From Pseudomonas sp. SJZ079 (lineage in GTDB: Bacteria; Pseudomonadota; Gammaproteobacteria; Pseudomonadales; Pseudomonadaceae): a stretch of 64,000 nucleotides of DNA. This document shows, piece by piece, positions 42,166 through 53,831 of the stretch (positions within the stretch are counted from its first letter, which is position 1; the number at the start of each line of letters is the position of its first letter). Made by a program: the position numbers and the translations under genes. The DNA is taken from NCBI RefSeq assembly GCF_007993865.1, contig NZ_VIUH01000010.1:62001-126000 (forward strand). The letters run 5' to 3'. The notes under the pieces were generated by a model. It had not been told where the DNA came from. It did no database searches and worked only from the letters and a program-made list of their open reading frames with translations.

Positions 42166-42210
42166 TAGGAGCACGGCATGCGTGCGATTCGCTGGCATGG
42201 CCCACTCCTA
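42166..42210. repeat. Imperfect REP-like inverted repeat between prpF and prpD
   Basis: TAGGAGCACGGCATGC on the left pairs imperfectly with GGCATGGCCCACTCCTA on the right. The TAGGAGC end is usual in Pseudomonas REP sequences. It lies in the 193-bp gap between prpF and prpD. Confidence 0.4.
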
Positions 42211-42283
42211 GACTGGATACGAGGCCACGAAAGAAGCATGCCGTGACCAGTCCCATCAACCTGCCATCCAGGGAGATCGAAGC

Positions 42284-43768
42284 ATGAGCGCCAATGTCGA
42301 CCCGAACACCCGACCAGACTATGACCAGGTCCTGCAGGACATCGCCGACTACGTCCTGGGCTACCGGGTCGAGTCCACCGAGGCCCTGGACACTGCCCGC
42401 AACTGCCTGATGGATAGCCTCGGCTGTGGCCTGTTGGCGCTGCGTTTTCCCGAGTGCACCAAGCACCTGGGACCCATAGTTGAAGGCACTGTCGTGCCGC
42501 ATGGCGCACGGGTGCCCGGTACGTCCTGGCGTCTCGATCCGCTCAAGGCGGCCTGGGACATCGGTTGCATCGTCCGTTGGCTGGACTACAACGACACCTG
42601 GTTGGCGGCTGAATGGGGGCATCCGTCGGACAACCTGGGAGGCATCCTCGCGGTAGCCGACCACCTGTCACAGAAGCGTCTGGCCCAGGGGGAAGTGCCG
42701 TTGCTCATGCGCGCGGTGCTCGAGGCGATGATCATGGCTCACGAGATCCAGGGGGTGTTCGGCTTGGAAAACGCCTTCAATCGGGTCGGCCTGGATCACG
42801 TCATGCTGGTGAAGGTCGCGTCCACCGCGGTCTGTGCCAAGCTGATGGGCGCCAACCGCGAGCAGCTGTTGTCGGCGCTGTCGCATGCCTTCGTCGACGG
42901 TCAGGCGCTACGCACCTACCGCCACGCGCCGAACGCCGGCTCGCGTAAGTCCTGGGCCGCCGGCGATGCTTCGAGCCGTGGTGTGCGTTTGGCCGACATC
43001 GCCCTGCGTGGCGAGATGGGCATCCCCGCTGTATTGACCGCGCCGCAGTGGGGCTTCTATGACGTGTTGTTCAGCCACACTAACAAGGATCTGGCGCTGA
43101 AACCGGACGGCCAGCGCCAGTTCAGCTTCCCGCAGGGCTTTGCCAGCTACGTGATGGAGAACGTGCTGTTCAAGATCAGCTTTCCGGCCGAATTCCACGC
43201 GCAGACTGCCTGTGAGGCGGCTGTGACCCTGCATCCGCAGGTCAAGGGGCGCCTGCACGAGATCGCCAAGATCGTCATCACCACCCAGGAGTCGGCAATT
43301 CGTATTATTTCCAAGCTCGGTAAGCTGGCCAATCCGGCCGATCGCGATCACTGCATCCAGTACATGGTCGCGGTACCGCTGGCATTCGGTAACCTGGTTG
43401 CCGAGCAATACGAAGACGACTTCCACGCCGCCCACCCGATCATCGACGAGCTGCGCGCGAAGATGCAGGTCGTCGAAGACCCGCGTTACAGCCGCGAGTA
43501 CCTGGAAGCCGACAAGCGTTCGATTGCCAACGCCATTCAAGTGTTCTTCAAGGATGGTTCGAGTACCGAGCAGGTCGCGGTCGAGTACCCGGTTGGCCAC
43601 CGTCGGCGTCGCGCCGAGGGCATCCCGCTGCTTGAAGACAAGTTCAAGGCCAACCTGGCGACCCGCTTCACTGGCCAGCGCAGTGCCGAGATATTCGCGC
43701 TGTGCAAGGATCAAGCGCGGCTGGAAGCCACGCCGGTCAACCGTTTCATGGAGATGTGGATGATCTGA
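42284..43768 (+). CDS. prpD: 2-methylcitrate dehydratase PrpD
   Basis: Iron-independent dehydratase converting 2-methylcitrate to 2-methylaconitate, usually considered redundant with AcnD/PrpF. The 494-residue MmgE/PrpD-family protein contains [35 protein letters not shown], a catalytic-region segment [17 protein letters not shown] and a C-terminal [15 protein letters not shown] precedes the ATG. Presence of both acnD-prpF and prpD is common in Pseudomonas. It is the last gene of the cluster, with a terminator following. Confidence 0.95.
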   Translation: MSANVDPNTRPDYDQVLQDIADYVLGYRVESTEALDTARNCLMDSLGCGLLALRFPECTKHLGPIVEGTVVPHGARVPGTSWRLDPLKAAWDIGCIVRWLDYNDTWLAAEWGHPSDNLGGILAVADHLSQKRLAQGEVPLLMRAVLEAMIMAHEIQGVFGLENAFNRVGLDHVMLVKVASTAVCAKLMGANREQLLSALSHAFVDGQALRTYRHAPNAGSRKSWAAGDASSRGVRLADIALRGEMGIPAVLTAPQWGFYDVLFSHTNKDLALKPDGQRQFSFPQGFASYVMENVLFKISFPAEFHAQTACEAAVTLHPQVKGRLHEIAKIVITTQESAIRIISKLGKLANPADRDHCIQYMVAVPLAFGNLVAEQYEDDFHAAHPIIDELRAKMQVVEDPRYSREYLEADKRSIANAIQVFFKDGSSTEQVAVEYPVGHRRRRAEGIPLLEDKFKANLATRFTGQRSAEIFALCKDQARLEATPVNRFMEMWMI

Positions 43769-43820
43769 GCGCAGGTGAGAAATGCCTCTCAATCCTCATC
43801 CGGGGTGGCTTGAGGTCAAT

Positions 43821-43850
43821 AGCAAACCGCTGTAAGCGGTTTGCTATTTT
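43821..43850. terminator. Terminator between prpD and ppsR
   Basis: The stem AGCAAACCGCT/AGCGGTTTGCT with a three-base loop is followed by ATTTTAGG. It lies between two convergent genes and may serve both. Confidence 0.85.
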
Positions 43851-43862
43851 AGGACTGTAGGC

Positions 43863-44681
43863 TTACTTCAAGCGCCGCTCGACGCCTTTCTCCACCAGGA
43901 TCTTCGCGGAGATTTCCTCCACCGAGAAGTGCGTGGAATTGATCGAGGTGATGTTCTCGCGGCGGAACAGGCTTTCCACTTCGCGCACCTCGAACTCACA
44001 CTGCGCATAGCTGGCGTAGCGGCTGTTGGGTTTGCGCTCGTTGCGGATCGCAGTCAGGCGATCCGGGTCGATGGTCAGGCCGAACAGCTTGTCTTTGTAT
44101 TTCTTCAGCGCGGCCGGTAGTTGCAGGCGCTCCATGTCGTCTTCGGTCAAAGGGTAGTTGGCCGCGCGGATACCGTATTGCATGGCCATATACAGGCAGG
44201 TCGGCGTCTTGCCGCAGCGCGAGACGCCGACCAGGATCAAGTCGGCCTTGTCGTAGTAATGGGTGCGCGCGCCGTCGTCGTTGTCCAGGGCGAAGTTGAC
44301 CGCCTCGATTCGCTCCATGTAATTGGAGTTGTGCCCAATAGAGTGGGATTTGCCCACCGAATAGGACGAGTGCGAGCTTAGCTCCTGTTCCAGGGGGGAA
44401 AGGAAGGAGGAAAATATGTCGATCATGAAACCGTCGGACTCGGCGAGGATCTCACGAATGTCCTGATTGACGATGGTGTCGAAGATGATCGGTCGCGCGC
44501 CGTCTTTCTCGGCAGAGCTATTGATTTGTTGTACCATTGCGCGCGCTTTTTCCACGCTATCGATGTAGGGTCGCGTGAGTTTGGTAAAGTTGATAGTTTC
44601 GAACTGCGCCAACAGGCTTTGACCCAGGGTTTCGGCCGTGATGCCGGTGCCGTCGGAGATAAAAAAAGCGGTTCGTTTCAT
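43863..44681 (-). CDS. ppsR: PEP synthase regulatory kinase/pyrophosphorylase
   Basis: Bifunctional enzyme that inactivates PEP synthase by ADP-dependent phosphorylation and reactivates it by phosphorolysis (DUF299 family). The 272-residue protein starts [17 protein letters not shown] and has the P-loop [15 protein letters not shown] and the C-terminal VEEISAKIL. The start at 44681 follows the family N-terminus; an ATG three codons upstream is possible. It diverges from ppsA, its target, an arrangement kept in many proteobacteria. Confidence 0.95.
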   Translation of the reverse strand: MKRTAFFISDGTGITAETLGQSLLAQFETINFTKLTRPYIDSVEKARAMVQQINSSAEKDGARPIIFDTIVNQDIREILAESDGFMIDIFSSFLSPLEQELSSHSSYSVGKSHSIGHNSNYMERIEAVNFALDNDDGARTHYYDKADLILVGVSRCGKTPTCLYMAMQYGIRAANYPLTEDDMERLQLPAALKKYKDKLFGLTIDPDRLTAIRNERKPNSRYASYAQCEFEVREVESLFRRENITSINSTHFSVEEISAKILVEKGVERRLK

Positions 44682-44859
44682 TTGCGCCATGGGCCTTAAG
44701 CTGAGGACGATTCTTGGCTATCATGGGCCCGATTTTGCAGGCCCTAACTAGGCGGCATTGTTACTTATTTTCCAGGGCCCGGCCACAGGCGTGCGGATTC
44801 GCTCCGCCGAACCTTCCCAGCCCCTTGAGCTTTTCCAACACCTTAGTGGAGAGATCACC

Positions 44860-47232
<2,373 letters not shown>

Positions 47233-47255
47233 CCGACCGTTAACCTATTGATCGA

Positions 47256-47279
47256 GGGCGGGTTATCCCGCCCTTTTTT
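47256..47279 (+). terminator. Terminator after ppsA
   Basis: The stem GGGCGGG/CCCGCCC with loop TTAT is followed by TTTTTTG. A second AT-rich inverted repeat (AAAAATTGC...GCAATTTTT) lies at 47332-47353, before the hydrolase gene. Confidence 0.9.
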
Positions 47280-47371
47280 GTGGCTTGCCATCCATGGCAG
47301 CCACCCTTCGGGCCGTCGCTAGGCGACGTGAAAAATTGCTCCCGGCAATTTTTTGTACCAGAGCGAAGAAG

Positions 47372-48391
47372 ATGCAAAGCAGCAGTGAGCTTTTTCCCGT
47401 CGCCTTGATCAGCGCGGAGTTTCGTGGCGATCTGAGTGAAGACGTCTATCGTCTGAAGCCAGGTAATAGCCCAGATTTCAGCGTGGAGCTGGCATTGACC
47501 CGTCTCGGGCGCGCCGGTCACGCGGACGAGCGCGGCGTGCCGGTTATTTTGTTGCCCGGCAGCTTTTCCAATCGGCGTTTCTGGTATTCGCCCAAGGGCA
47601 TTGGTCTCGGGCCATACCTGGCGCGTGCCGGGTTCGATGTGTGGATCGCGGAAATGCGCGGACATGGTTTATCGCCGCGCAACCAGGCGTATAAGCACAA
47701 TCGCGTCAGCGATTATGTGCGCTATGACTTGCCGGCCATTGCCGATTTCGTCCACGAGCAAAACCCGCAGCCGGCCCACTGGCTGGGGCATTCATTGGGT
47801 GGCATCACCTTGGCCGGTGCGCTTGGTGGGCACTACCTGGATCAGCGCAGGGTGGGGTCGGCGACTCTGTTCGGCAGTCAGGTCAGTCGGGTGTACTGGC
47901 CGCTGAAGGTGCCGCCGGTGGAGTGGGGCGGGCGCTTGTTGCTTAAGCGTTTCACCGTATTGTCCGGTTCGCGGCTCAAGCGCGGGCCGGAAGATGAGCC
48001 CATCGGTCTGGCGCTGGAAAGCCTGCGCTGGCATGGTCTGTTCGGCCGCTTTGGCGACGCAGAGCGTGATTGGTGGCGCGGTTTGGCCGAGGTGCGGGTG
48101 CCGGTCATGGCGGTCAGTGCGGTGGGCGATACGCAGGACCCGGCCTGGGCGTGCCGCAAGTTGCTCGATCAGTTCGGCTCTGCCACACGCGAGTTCCTCT
48201 GTCTGGGCAAGAAAAACGGCTTTTCCAGTGATTTCGGGCATGTGGAGATGCTGGTCAGCAAAGAGGCGCAGCGTGAAGTCTGGCCACTGGCGGAGCAGTG
48301 GCTGCGCAAGGCGCCGCTACTGGCCGCTGAGTCTGAAGTAGGCAGCTTCGAACAGGGTCCTGGCATTCCGTCAGAGCGGTCATCCAGTTAA
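47372..48391 (+). CDS. Alpha/beta-hydrolase fold protein
   Basis: A 339-residue cytosolic alpha/beta hydrolase. It has the oxyanion region VILLPGSFSNRRFW, the nucleophile elbow GHSLGG (AHWLGHSLGGITLAG), and a C-terminal histidine in FGHVEML. It may be an esterase or lipase; the substrate is unknown. The start at 47372 (MQSSSELFPV) follows GAAGAAG. It precedes the Rieske protein gene and rraA on the same strand, and the order ppsA-hydrolase-rraA-cmaX resembles that in P. aeruginosa. Confidence 0.85.
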   Translation: MQSSSELFPVALISAEFRGDLSEDVYRLKPGNSPDFSVELALTRLGRAGHADERGVPVILLPGSFSNRRFWYSPKGIGLGPYLARAGFDVWIAEMRGHGLSPRNQAYKHNRVSDYVRYDLPAIADFVHEQNPQPAHWLGHSLGGITLAGALGGHYLDQRRVGSATLFGSQVSRVYWPLKVPPVEWGGRLLLKRFTVLSGSRLKRGPEDEPIGLALESLRWHGLFGRFGDAERDWWRGLAEVRVPVMAVSAVGDTQDPAWACRKLLDQFGSATREFLCLGKKNGFSSDFGHVEMLVSKEAQREVWPLAEQWLRKAPLLAAESEVGSFEQGPGIPSERSSS

Positions 48392-48442
48392 GATGTGACG
48401 CAAGGCAGGTTTGCAGTCATTCCCTGCTGCTGCGGAGGTGAG

Positions 48443-48742
48443 ATGTTCATTGCTCTGGAGCGGTTGCTGAACCTGGAGGAAGGCTACCGGCAGGTCTTCC
48501 AGGTGCAGGGGCGTGATGTGCTGTTGATGGTGGTCGAGGGGCGCACGCTGCTGCTGGAGAACCATTGTCCACATCAGGGGGCGTCCTTGCACAATGCCAC
48601 GCTCGTCGGAGGTGTGCTGCGTTGCGCGCGCCACGGCGTAGAGTTCGATCTGATAACCGGACGTGCGTTGAATGCCGGCTGTGCCGACCTCGTGCAGCTG
48701 CCTTTGGCTTACGAGGGTGATCGTGTCGGAGTCGACCTGTGA
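48443..48742 (+). CDS. Small Rieske [2Fe-2S] protein
   Basis: A 99-residue stand-alone Rieske ferredoxin-like protein. Cluster ligands are seen as CPHQGASL and CARHG (C-x-H and C-x-x-H), separated by about 18 residues. GGAGG six bases before the ATG decides the start at 48443. No oxygenase subunit is near, so it may be an electron carrier for an enzyme encoded elsewhere. It is followed by rraA after 35 bases. Confidence 0.9.
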   Translation: MFIALERLLNLEEGYRQVFQVQGRDVLLMVVEGRTLLLENHCPHQGASLHNATLVGGVLRCARHGVEFDLITGRALNAGCADLVQLPLAYEGDRVGVDL

Positions 48743-48777
48743 AATCTTGTTTTCAACGTTAGAAAAGGAGCTTTGCC

Positions 48778-49266
48778 ATGCACTACATCACCCCTGATCT
48801 GTGTGACGCCTACCCTGAGCTGGTGCAGGTCGTTGAGCCGATGTTCAGCAATTTCGGTGGCCGCGACTCCTTCGGTGGCGAGATCGTCACGATCAAGTGC
48901 TTCGAGGACAACTCACGGGTCAAGGAGCAGGTCGAGCAGCCTGGTAAAGGCAAGGTGATGGTGGTCGATGGTGGTGCCTCGATGCGTTGCGCCCTGCTCG
49001 GTGACATGCTCGCCGAAAAGGCGGCAAAGAATGGCTGGGAAGGCATCGTGGTCTATGGCTGTGTGCGCGATGTCGACGTGCTTGCGCAGACCGATCTTGG
49101 GGTGCAGGCACTGGCCAGTCATCCGATGAAGACCGACAAGCGCGGTATCGGTGACCTTGATGTGGCTGTGACCTTCGCTGGTGTGACTTTTCGCCCGGGC
49201 GAATATGTCTATGCCGACAATAACGGCATCATCGTTTCACCCACTGCGCTAAAAATGCCTGAGTAA
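48778..49266 (+). CDS. rraA: RraA family protein (RNase E activity regulator)
   Basis: A 162-residue RraA-like protein. In E. coli it binds RNase E and inhibits RNA decay; family members also have 4-hydroxy-4-methyl-2-oxoglutarate aldolase activity. Motifs are [40 protein letters not shown] and [15 protein letters not shown]. The G-x-x-R and D residues for metal and substrate are present, so an aldolase role cannot be excluded. AAAGGAG precedes the ATG. Confidence 0.93.
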   Translation: MHYITPDLCDAYPELVQVVEPMFSNFGGRDSFGGEIVTIKCFEDNSRVKEQVEQPGKGKVMVVDGGASMRCALLGDMLAEKAAKNGWEGIVVYGCVRDVDVLAQTDLGVQALASHPMKTDKRGIGDLDVAVTFAGVTFRPGEYVYADNNGIIVSPTALKMPE

Positions 49267-49311
49267 GCAAGACGCCTGATGTCGCCTGGAAGCGGTCGGT
49301 CGAGAACGGCT

Positions 49312-49475
49312 AGGAGCCTGTCGGACTTGACCGTCCGTAGCGGGGGAAAGTCCGGTTTGCGTCGTTTGCTGATCTTTCGCGGCGAATAGCCAGCTATTTA
49401 ACGAGAAAGATCAGCATAAATGGGTAATTCTGGCTTTTTTCGCAGTAGGGCAGCGTTCAGTCCACCAGGACTCCT
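49312..49475. repeat. MITE-like non-coding element with internal stem-loop
   Basis: The 418-bp gap between rraA and cmaX contains a segment with imperfect inverted ends: AGGAGCCTGTCGGACT at the left and GGTGGACTcaggact-type complement (AGTCCACCAGGACTCCT) at the right. Inside is a perfect 11-bp inverted repeat GCTGATCTTTC (49368-49378) and GAAAGATCAGC (49405-49415). No gene is apparent. It is probably a remnant or miniature form of an insertion sequence. The rest of the gap, 49476-49684, shows nothing recognisable. Confidence 0.5.
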
Positions 49476-49684
49476 GGATCTGCCTGCAGACGTCAATCTA
49501 CTCAGCGCGTGAACACCCTCGGCAAGGTGTTTCTCTGTACCAACTCTCCTGACGATGCAGCCCGCTATAGGTGCCGTGCTTTTGCTCTGGCGCAAGCTGG
49601 CGCTGACATGTCGCCGATACACAGTATTGAGTGCTATTTCCGCTGGTGCTGCGCGCCGGTGACTTTTTCAGATAGGGGGCGAAC

Positions 49685-50680
49685 GTGGTTGAGGAGCGCA
49701 ACGCGGAACAGGGGCTGGTGCATGCCTTCGTTCTGGATGGTCAAGGCGGTGCTAGAGCGGTCACCCGAGAGCAGCTGGGCGACCTTGAGCTGGCCGAGTC
49801 GGAAAGCCTGTGGCTGCACTGGGATCGAAGTCATCTCGAGACTCAGGCTTGGCTGCGCCATGAGAGCGGCCTGAGTGAGTTCGCCTGCGACTTGCTGCTC
49901 GAGGAAAACACCCGGCCGCGCATGTTGCCTCTGCCCAATCATGAGTTGTTGCTGTTCCTGCGCGGCGTCAATCTCAATCCAGGGGCCGAGCCCGAGGACA
50001 TGGTCTCGGTGCGCATTTTTGCCGATGCGCGCCGGGTCATTTCCTTGCGCTTGCGGCCGCTGCGTGCGAGCGAGGATCTGATCCGCGACCTGCAGGCAGG
50101 CCGGGGGCCGAAAACCTCTTCCGAACTGATCCTGAGCTTGGCCGATTACCTGACCGATAAGGTCGATGCCCTGGTCAACGAGCTATCCGATCAGGTCGAT
50201 GAGCAGGAAGAGCAGATAGATGCCGATGAGCGCCTGTTGCCGGATCATGATCTGTTGCTGCAGATGCGCCGACGTGCGGCCAGCTTGCGCCGTTTCCTGG
50301 CGCCGCAGCGTGATATCTATGCGCAACTGACGCGCAACCAGCAACCCTGGTTCGTGGCGGACGATAGCGATTACTGGAACGAACTGAACAACCGCCTGAC
50401 CCGTTATCTGGAGGAGTTGGAACTCAGCCGCGAGCGGGTCAGCCTGGTGCTGGATGCCGAGAATCGGCGTATGGACGAGCGGATGAATCGCATCATGTAC
50501 CGCTTCAGCATCATCACCATGGTGTTTCTGCCCATGAGTTTCCTCACCGGCCTGCTGGGTATCAACGTCGGCGGCATGCCGGGGGCGGATAGCTCTTTAG
50601 GCTTCCTCTTCGCGTGCCTGATCATGTTCGTCATCGGCCTCGGTCAGTGGTGGCTGTTCCGCCGTTGGCGCTGGCTCTGA
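49685..50680 (+). CDS. cmaX: CorA/ZntB-family transporter CmaX
   Basis: A 331-residue inner-membrane protein of the CorA/ZntB divalent-cation channel family. A long cytoplasmic domain with coiled-coil helices (ALVNELSDQVDEQEEQIDAD) leads to two C-terminal membrane segments. The first ends in the pore signature GIN (LLGINVGGMPG), as in ZntB, where CorA has GMN. It starts at GTG 49685 after an AGGGGG ribosome-binding site. It heads the cmaX-crfX-cmpX-sigX-oprF block known from Pseudomonas. The transported ion is not settled. Confidence 0.9.
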   Translation: MVEERNAEQGLVHAFVLDGQGGARAVTREQLGDLELAESESLWLHWDRSHLETQAWLRHESGLSEFACDLLLEENTRPRMLPLPNHELLLFLRGVNLNPGAEPEDMVSVRIFADARRVISLRLRPLRASEDLIRDLQAGRGPKTSSELILSLADYLTDKVDALVNELSDQVDEQEEQIDADERLLPDHDLLLQMRRRAASLRRFLAPQRDIYAQLTRNQQPWFVADDSDYWNELNNRLTRYLEELELSRERVSLVLDAENRRMDERMNRIMYRFSIITMVFLPMSFLTGLLGINVGGMPGADSSLGFLFACLIMFVIGLGQWWLFRRWRWL

Positions 50681-50733
50681 TGTGACTATTCGGCAATCCA
50701 TCTCGTCTAGCGACACATGCTGTGAGGAGTGTT

Positions 50734-50979
50734 ATGCACGATCCCTTTGAAGAATCCCTGCGCGATTTGCTCAAATCGCCGTCGTCGACTCATGACGACG
50801 ACGCGTGTTTGCATCGCGTATTGAAAACCGCCAACCGCCAAGTCGGTGCCGGCGATCTGTTCGGTTTGATGGGGCATTGGCTCGGCGCGCTGATGATTGC
50901 TCTAAATAACGGCTCGGCGCACGTTTCGCCGGTTTCTCGCCGGCATCCTTCTGTACGCTCTACTGATAAGGCTGACTGA
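50734..50979 (+). CDS. crfX: CrfX, small conserved protein
   Basis: An 81-residue Pseudomonas protein between cmaX and cmpX, identified by position and by MHDPFEESLRDLL and RVLKTANRQVGAGDLFGLMGHWLGALMIALNNG. No domain or function is established. It is hydrophilic at both ends with one short hydrophobic stretch near residue 55. GAGGAG before the ATG at 50734 sets the start. cmpX begins one base after its stop, so the two are co-transcribed. Confidence 0.88.
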   Translation: MHDPFEESLRDLLKSPSSTHDDDACLHRVLKTANRQVGAGDLFGLMGHWLGALMIALNNGSAHVSPVSRRHPSVRSTDKAD

Positions 50980-50980
50980 A

Positions 50981-51805
50981 ATGGAACTCGATCCCTGGAC
51001 TCAAAGCCTGATTGCCGCGATGACTGCGCTCTGGACTAAGGTCGCTGGCTTTATTCCAAACCTGTTCGTGGCGCTGATCCTGGTGCTGCTCGGTTTTGTC
51101 GTGGCCAAACTGCTCGATACGCTGCTGTCCAAGCTGCTTGGCAAGGTCGGCCTGGATCGACTCATGGCCGGTACCGGCCTGACCAAGCTGCTCAGTCGAG
51201 CGGGTATCCAGGTGCCGGTATCGACCCTGATCGGCAAGATCATCTATTGGTTCGTACTGCTTGTTTTTCTGGTGTCGGCGGCCGAGTCGCTGGGTCTGGA
51301 GCGGGTTTCCGCAACGCTCGACGTGCTCGCCCTGTATCTGCCTAAGGTCTTTGGCGCTGCCCTGGTGTTGCTCGCCGGGGTGCTCTTGGCTCATCTGCTC
51401 AGCGGCTTAGTACGCGGTGCGGCGGAGGGCGTCGGGCTCGACTACGCCCACGGTCTGGGGCGCATCGCTCAAGTCCTGATAATTATCATCAGCATTTCGG
51501 TGGCCATCGGCCAGCTTGAAGTCAAGACCGATCTGTTGAACAACGTCATCGGCATCGTGTTGATTTCGGTGGGTTTGGCTGTGGCGCTCGCGTTGGGGTT
51601 GGGCAGCCGGGAAATCGCCGGACAGATTCTGGCCGGTATCTATGTACGTGAGCTGTATCAAGTCGGGCAACAAGTTCAGGTTGGCGATGTCGAAGGGCAG
51701 ATCGAGGAGATTGGCACGGTCAAGACGACCCTGTTGACCGATGCAGGCGAGTTGGTCTCTGTGGCCAATCGGACCTTGCTCGAGCAGCGGGTAAGCAGTC
51801 GCTAA
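50981..51805 (+). CDS. cmpX: CmpX, small MscS-type mechanosensitive channel
   Basis: A 274-residue inner-membrane protein with four to five hydrophobic segments, including two related N-terminal helices (FIPNLFVALILVLLGFVVAKLLD and GAALVLLAGVLLAHLL), and a C-terminal MscS-like beta domain (GQQVQVGDVEGQIEEIGTVKTTL). CmpX has been linked to SigX activity and to c-di-GMP and membrane changes in P. aeruginosa. It starts one base after crfX and precedes sigX by 91 bases. Confidence 0.93.
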   Translation: MELDPWTQSLIAAMTALWTKVAGFIPNLFVALILVLLGFVVAKLLDTLLSKLLGKVGLDRLMAGTGLTKLLSRAGIQVPVSTLIGKIIYWFVLLVFLVSAAESLGLERVSATLDVLALYLPKVFGAALVLLAGVLLAHLLSGLVRGAAEGVGLDYAHGLGRIAQVLIIIISISVAIGQLEVKTDLLNNVIGIVLISVGLAVALALGLGSREIAGQILAGIYVRELYQVGQQVQVGDVEGQIEEIGTVKTTLLTDAGELVSVANRTLLEQRVSSR

Positions 51806-51896
51806 CGCGCCATTCCTGCTAATGTATGCCGCCGACCCAGCTGCCTGATTCGTCAGGCGCTGGCGGACTGTGTTTTGACTGCCGGCCCGACTCGTT

Positions 51897-52487
51897 TTGA
51901 ATAAAGCCCAATCACTGTCGATGCGTTATGACCCCCGCGAGCTCTCGGATGAAGAGCTGGTGGCGCGTGCGCATGACGAGTTGTTTCACATCACTCGAGC
52001 TTATGAAGAGCTGATGCGTCGTTACCAGCGCACATTATTTAATGTCTGTGCGCGCTATTTGGGGAACGAACGCGACGCTGATGATGTCTGTCAGGAGGTC
52101 ATGCTTAAAGTTCTCTATGGTTTGAAGAACTTTGAAGGCAAGTCCAAGTTCAAAACCTGGCTGTACAGCATTACCTACAACGAGTGCATTACCCAGTACC
52201 GTAAAGAGCGACGTAAGCGCCGCTTGATGGACGCTTTAAGTCTGGACCCATTGGAAGAGGCGTCGGAAGAAAAGGCGCCCAATATTGAAAGTCCTGCCGG
52301 CCTGGATCGCTGGTTAGTTCATGTCAATCCAATCGATCGGGAAATTCTGGTGCTACGTTTTGTCGCAGAGCTGGAGTTTCAAGAGATCGCCGACATCATG
52401 CACATGGGCCTGAGCGCCACGAAGATGCGCTATAAACGCGCTCTCGACCGGTTGCGCGAAAAATTTTCCGATAGCGCCGAAACTTAA
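51897..52487 (+). CDS. sigX: ECF sigma factor SigX
   Basis: Extracytoplasmic-function sigma factor that controls oprF, fatty acid synthesis and membrane fluidity in Pseudomonas. The 196-residue protein starts at TTG 51897 (NKAQSLSMRYDPREL), matching the family N-terminus. Region 2 includes LFNVCARYLGNERDADDVCQE and KTWLYSITYNECI, and region 4 is LEFQEIADIMHMGLSATKMRYKRAL-like. No anti-sigma factor gene is adjacent, as is known for SigX. oprF follows 113 bases downstream. Confidence 0.95.
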   Translation: MNKAQSLSMRYDPRELSDEELVARAHDELFHITRAYEELMRRYQRTLFNVCARYLGNERDADDVCQEVMLKVLYGLKNFEGKSKFKTWLYSITYNECITQYRKERRKRRLMDALSLDPLEEASEEKAPNIESPAGLDRWLVHVNPIDREILVLRFVAELEFQEIADIMHMGLSATKMRYKRALDRLREKFSDSAET

Positions 52488-52600
52488 ATTGTTTTCAGTA
52501 TGTCGAAGTGCAGGCTTACTTCTGATACAGTTCGCCGGCTAAGGTTGTCTTGAGTTTGTCGGACAACTTACTGGCTACCAAGACACAACAGGGATTAATG

Positions 52601-53566
52601 ATGAAACTGAAAAACACTTTAGGCGTTGTCATCGGCTCATTGCTCGCTACCTCTGCTCTCAGCGCGCTGGCGCAGGGCCAAGGCGCGGTCGAAGTGGAGG
52701 GCTTTGCCAAGAAGGAAATCTTCGACAGCGCTCGTGACTTCAAGAACAACGGCAACCTGTTCGGCGGCAGCGTCGGTTACTACCTGACTGACGACGTTGA
52801 ACTGCGTCTGGGCTACGACGAAGTGCATAACGCCCGTGGCGAAGACGGTCGTAACATCAAGGGTGCCAATACCGCCCTGGATGCTCTGTACCACTTCAAC
52901 AACGCCGGCGACGCGCTGCGCCCTTACGTCTCAGCCGGTTTCTCCGATCAGAGCATCGGTCAATCCGGTCGCAACGGTCGTAACGGTTCCACCTTCGCCA
53001 ACGTGGGCGGCGGCGCCAAGTACTTCATCACTGAGAACCTCTACGCCCGCGCTGGTGTTGAGGCTCAGTACAACATCGACCAAGGCGACACCGAGTGGGC
53101 GCCAAGCGTCGGTATCGGCATGAACTTCGGCGGTGGCAGCAAGCCGGTTGCCCAGGTGGTAGAAGCGGCTCCAGAGCCGATGCCAGAGCCAATGCCTGTT
53201 GAAGAACCGGCCCAGGTTGTGCGCGTTGAGTTGGACGTTAAGTTCGACTTCGACAAGGCTCGCGTCAAAGAAGAAAGCTACGGTGATATCAAGAACCTGG
53301 CTGATTTCATGAAACAGTACCCGCAGACCACCACCACCGTTGCCGGTCACACCGACTCCGTCGGTACTGACGCTTACAACCAGAAACTGTCCGAGAAGCG
53401 TGCAAGCGCCGTTCGTGAAGTTCTGGTCAACCAGTACGGTGTTGAAGGCGAGCGTGTAAACGCTGCCGGTTATGGCGAAACTCAGCCAGTTGCCGATAAC
53501 GCAACTGAGTCGGGCCGTGCCATCAACCGCCGTGTAGAAGCTGAAGTAGAAACCCAAGTTAAGTAA
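52601..53566 (+). CDS. oprF: Major outer-membrane porin OprF
   Basis: Outer-membrane porin and peptidoglycan anchor, 321 residues. It has a signal peptide (MKLKNTLGVVIGSLLA to LAQ), an eight-strand N-terminal barrel and a C-terminal OmpA domain with the peptidoglycan-binding TVAGHTDSVGTDAYNQKLSEKRA. The linker between them is a short Pro/Glu-rich PEPMPEPMPVEEPAQ, lacking the four cysteines and the calcium-type repeats found in P. aeruginosa OprF. A second ATG precedes directly (52598). A promoter-like GAAACT-17-GTCGAA at 52479-52507 could be SigX-dependent, but this is a guess. Confidence 0.96.
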   Translation: MKLKNTLGVVIGSLLATSALSALAQGQGAVEVEGFAKKEIFDSARDFKNNGNLFGGSVGYYLTDDVELRLGYDEVHNARGEDGRNIKGANTALDALYHFNNAGDALRPYVSAGFSDQSIGQSGRNGRNGSTFANVGGGAKYFITENLYARAGVEAQYNIDQGDTEWAPSVGIGMNFGGGSKPVAQVVEAAPEPMPEPMPVEEPAQVVRVELDVKFDFDKARVKEESYGDIKNLADFMKQYPQTTTTVAGHTDSVGTDAYNQKLSEKRASAVREVLVNQYGVEGERVNAAGYGETQPVADNATESGRAINRRVEAEVETQVK

Positions 53567-53588
53567 GGGTTTTCCACTTTAGATAAAG

Positions 53589-53681
53589 CCTGGCCTCGAC
53601 CAATGCCTGTTAACTAAGGCGTTGGCTCGGCAGGCCAGGTAATAAAAGCAGGCCCATGTTTTACATGGGCCTGTTTTTTTT
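53589..53681 (+). terminator. Long 3' hairpin plus terminator after oprF
   Basis: A stable stem (CCTGGCCT to AGGCCAGG, with a second pairing CCAATGCCT/AAGGCGTTGG) spans 53589-53639. It is followed by a classic terminator, CAGGCCCATG/CATGGGCCTG with nine T's, at 53649-53681. The first hairpin may protect the abundant oprF messenger from 3' decay. Confidence 0.85.
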
Positions 53682-53831
53682 TGCCTCTGTGGAACGGTTT
53701 GTAACGAGCTGTCGAGCATTCGCGGATTATTCACAGTGGCAGGAGTATTCGTCCTCGGTTGAGGCTTTTTTCGGGCTGGCGGAGAAATCTGCGACAATCG
53801 CGGCCCTCACGAATATGTTCACGGCTGCCTG

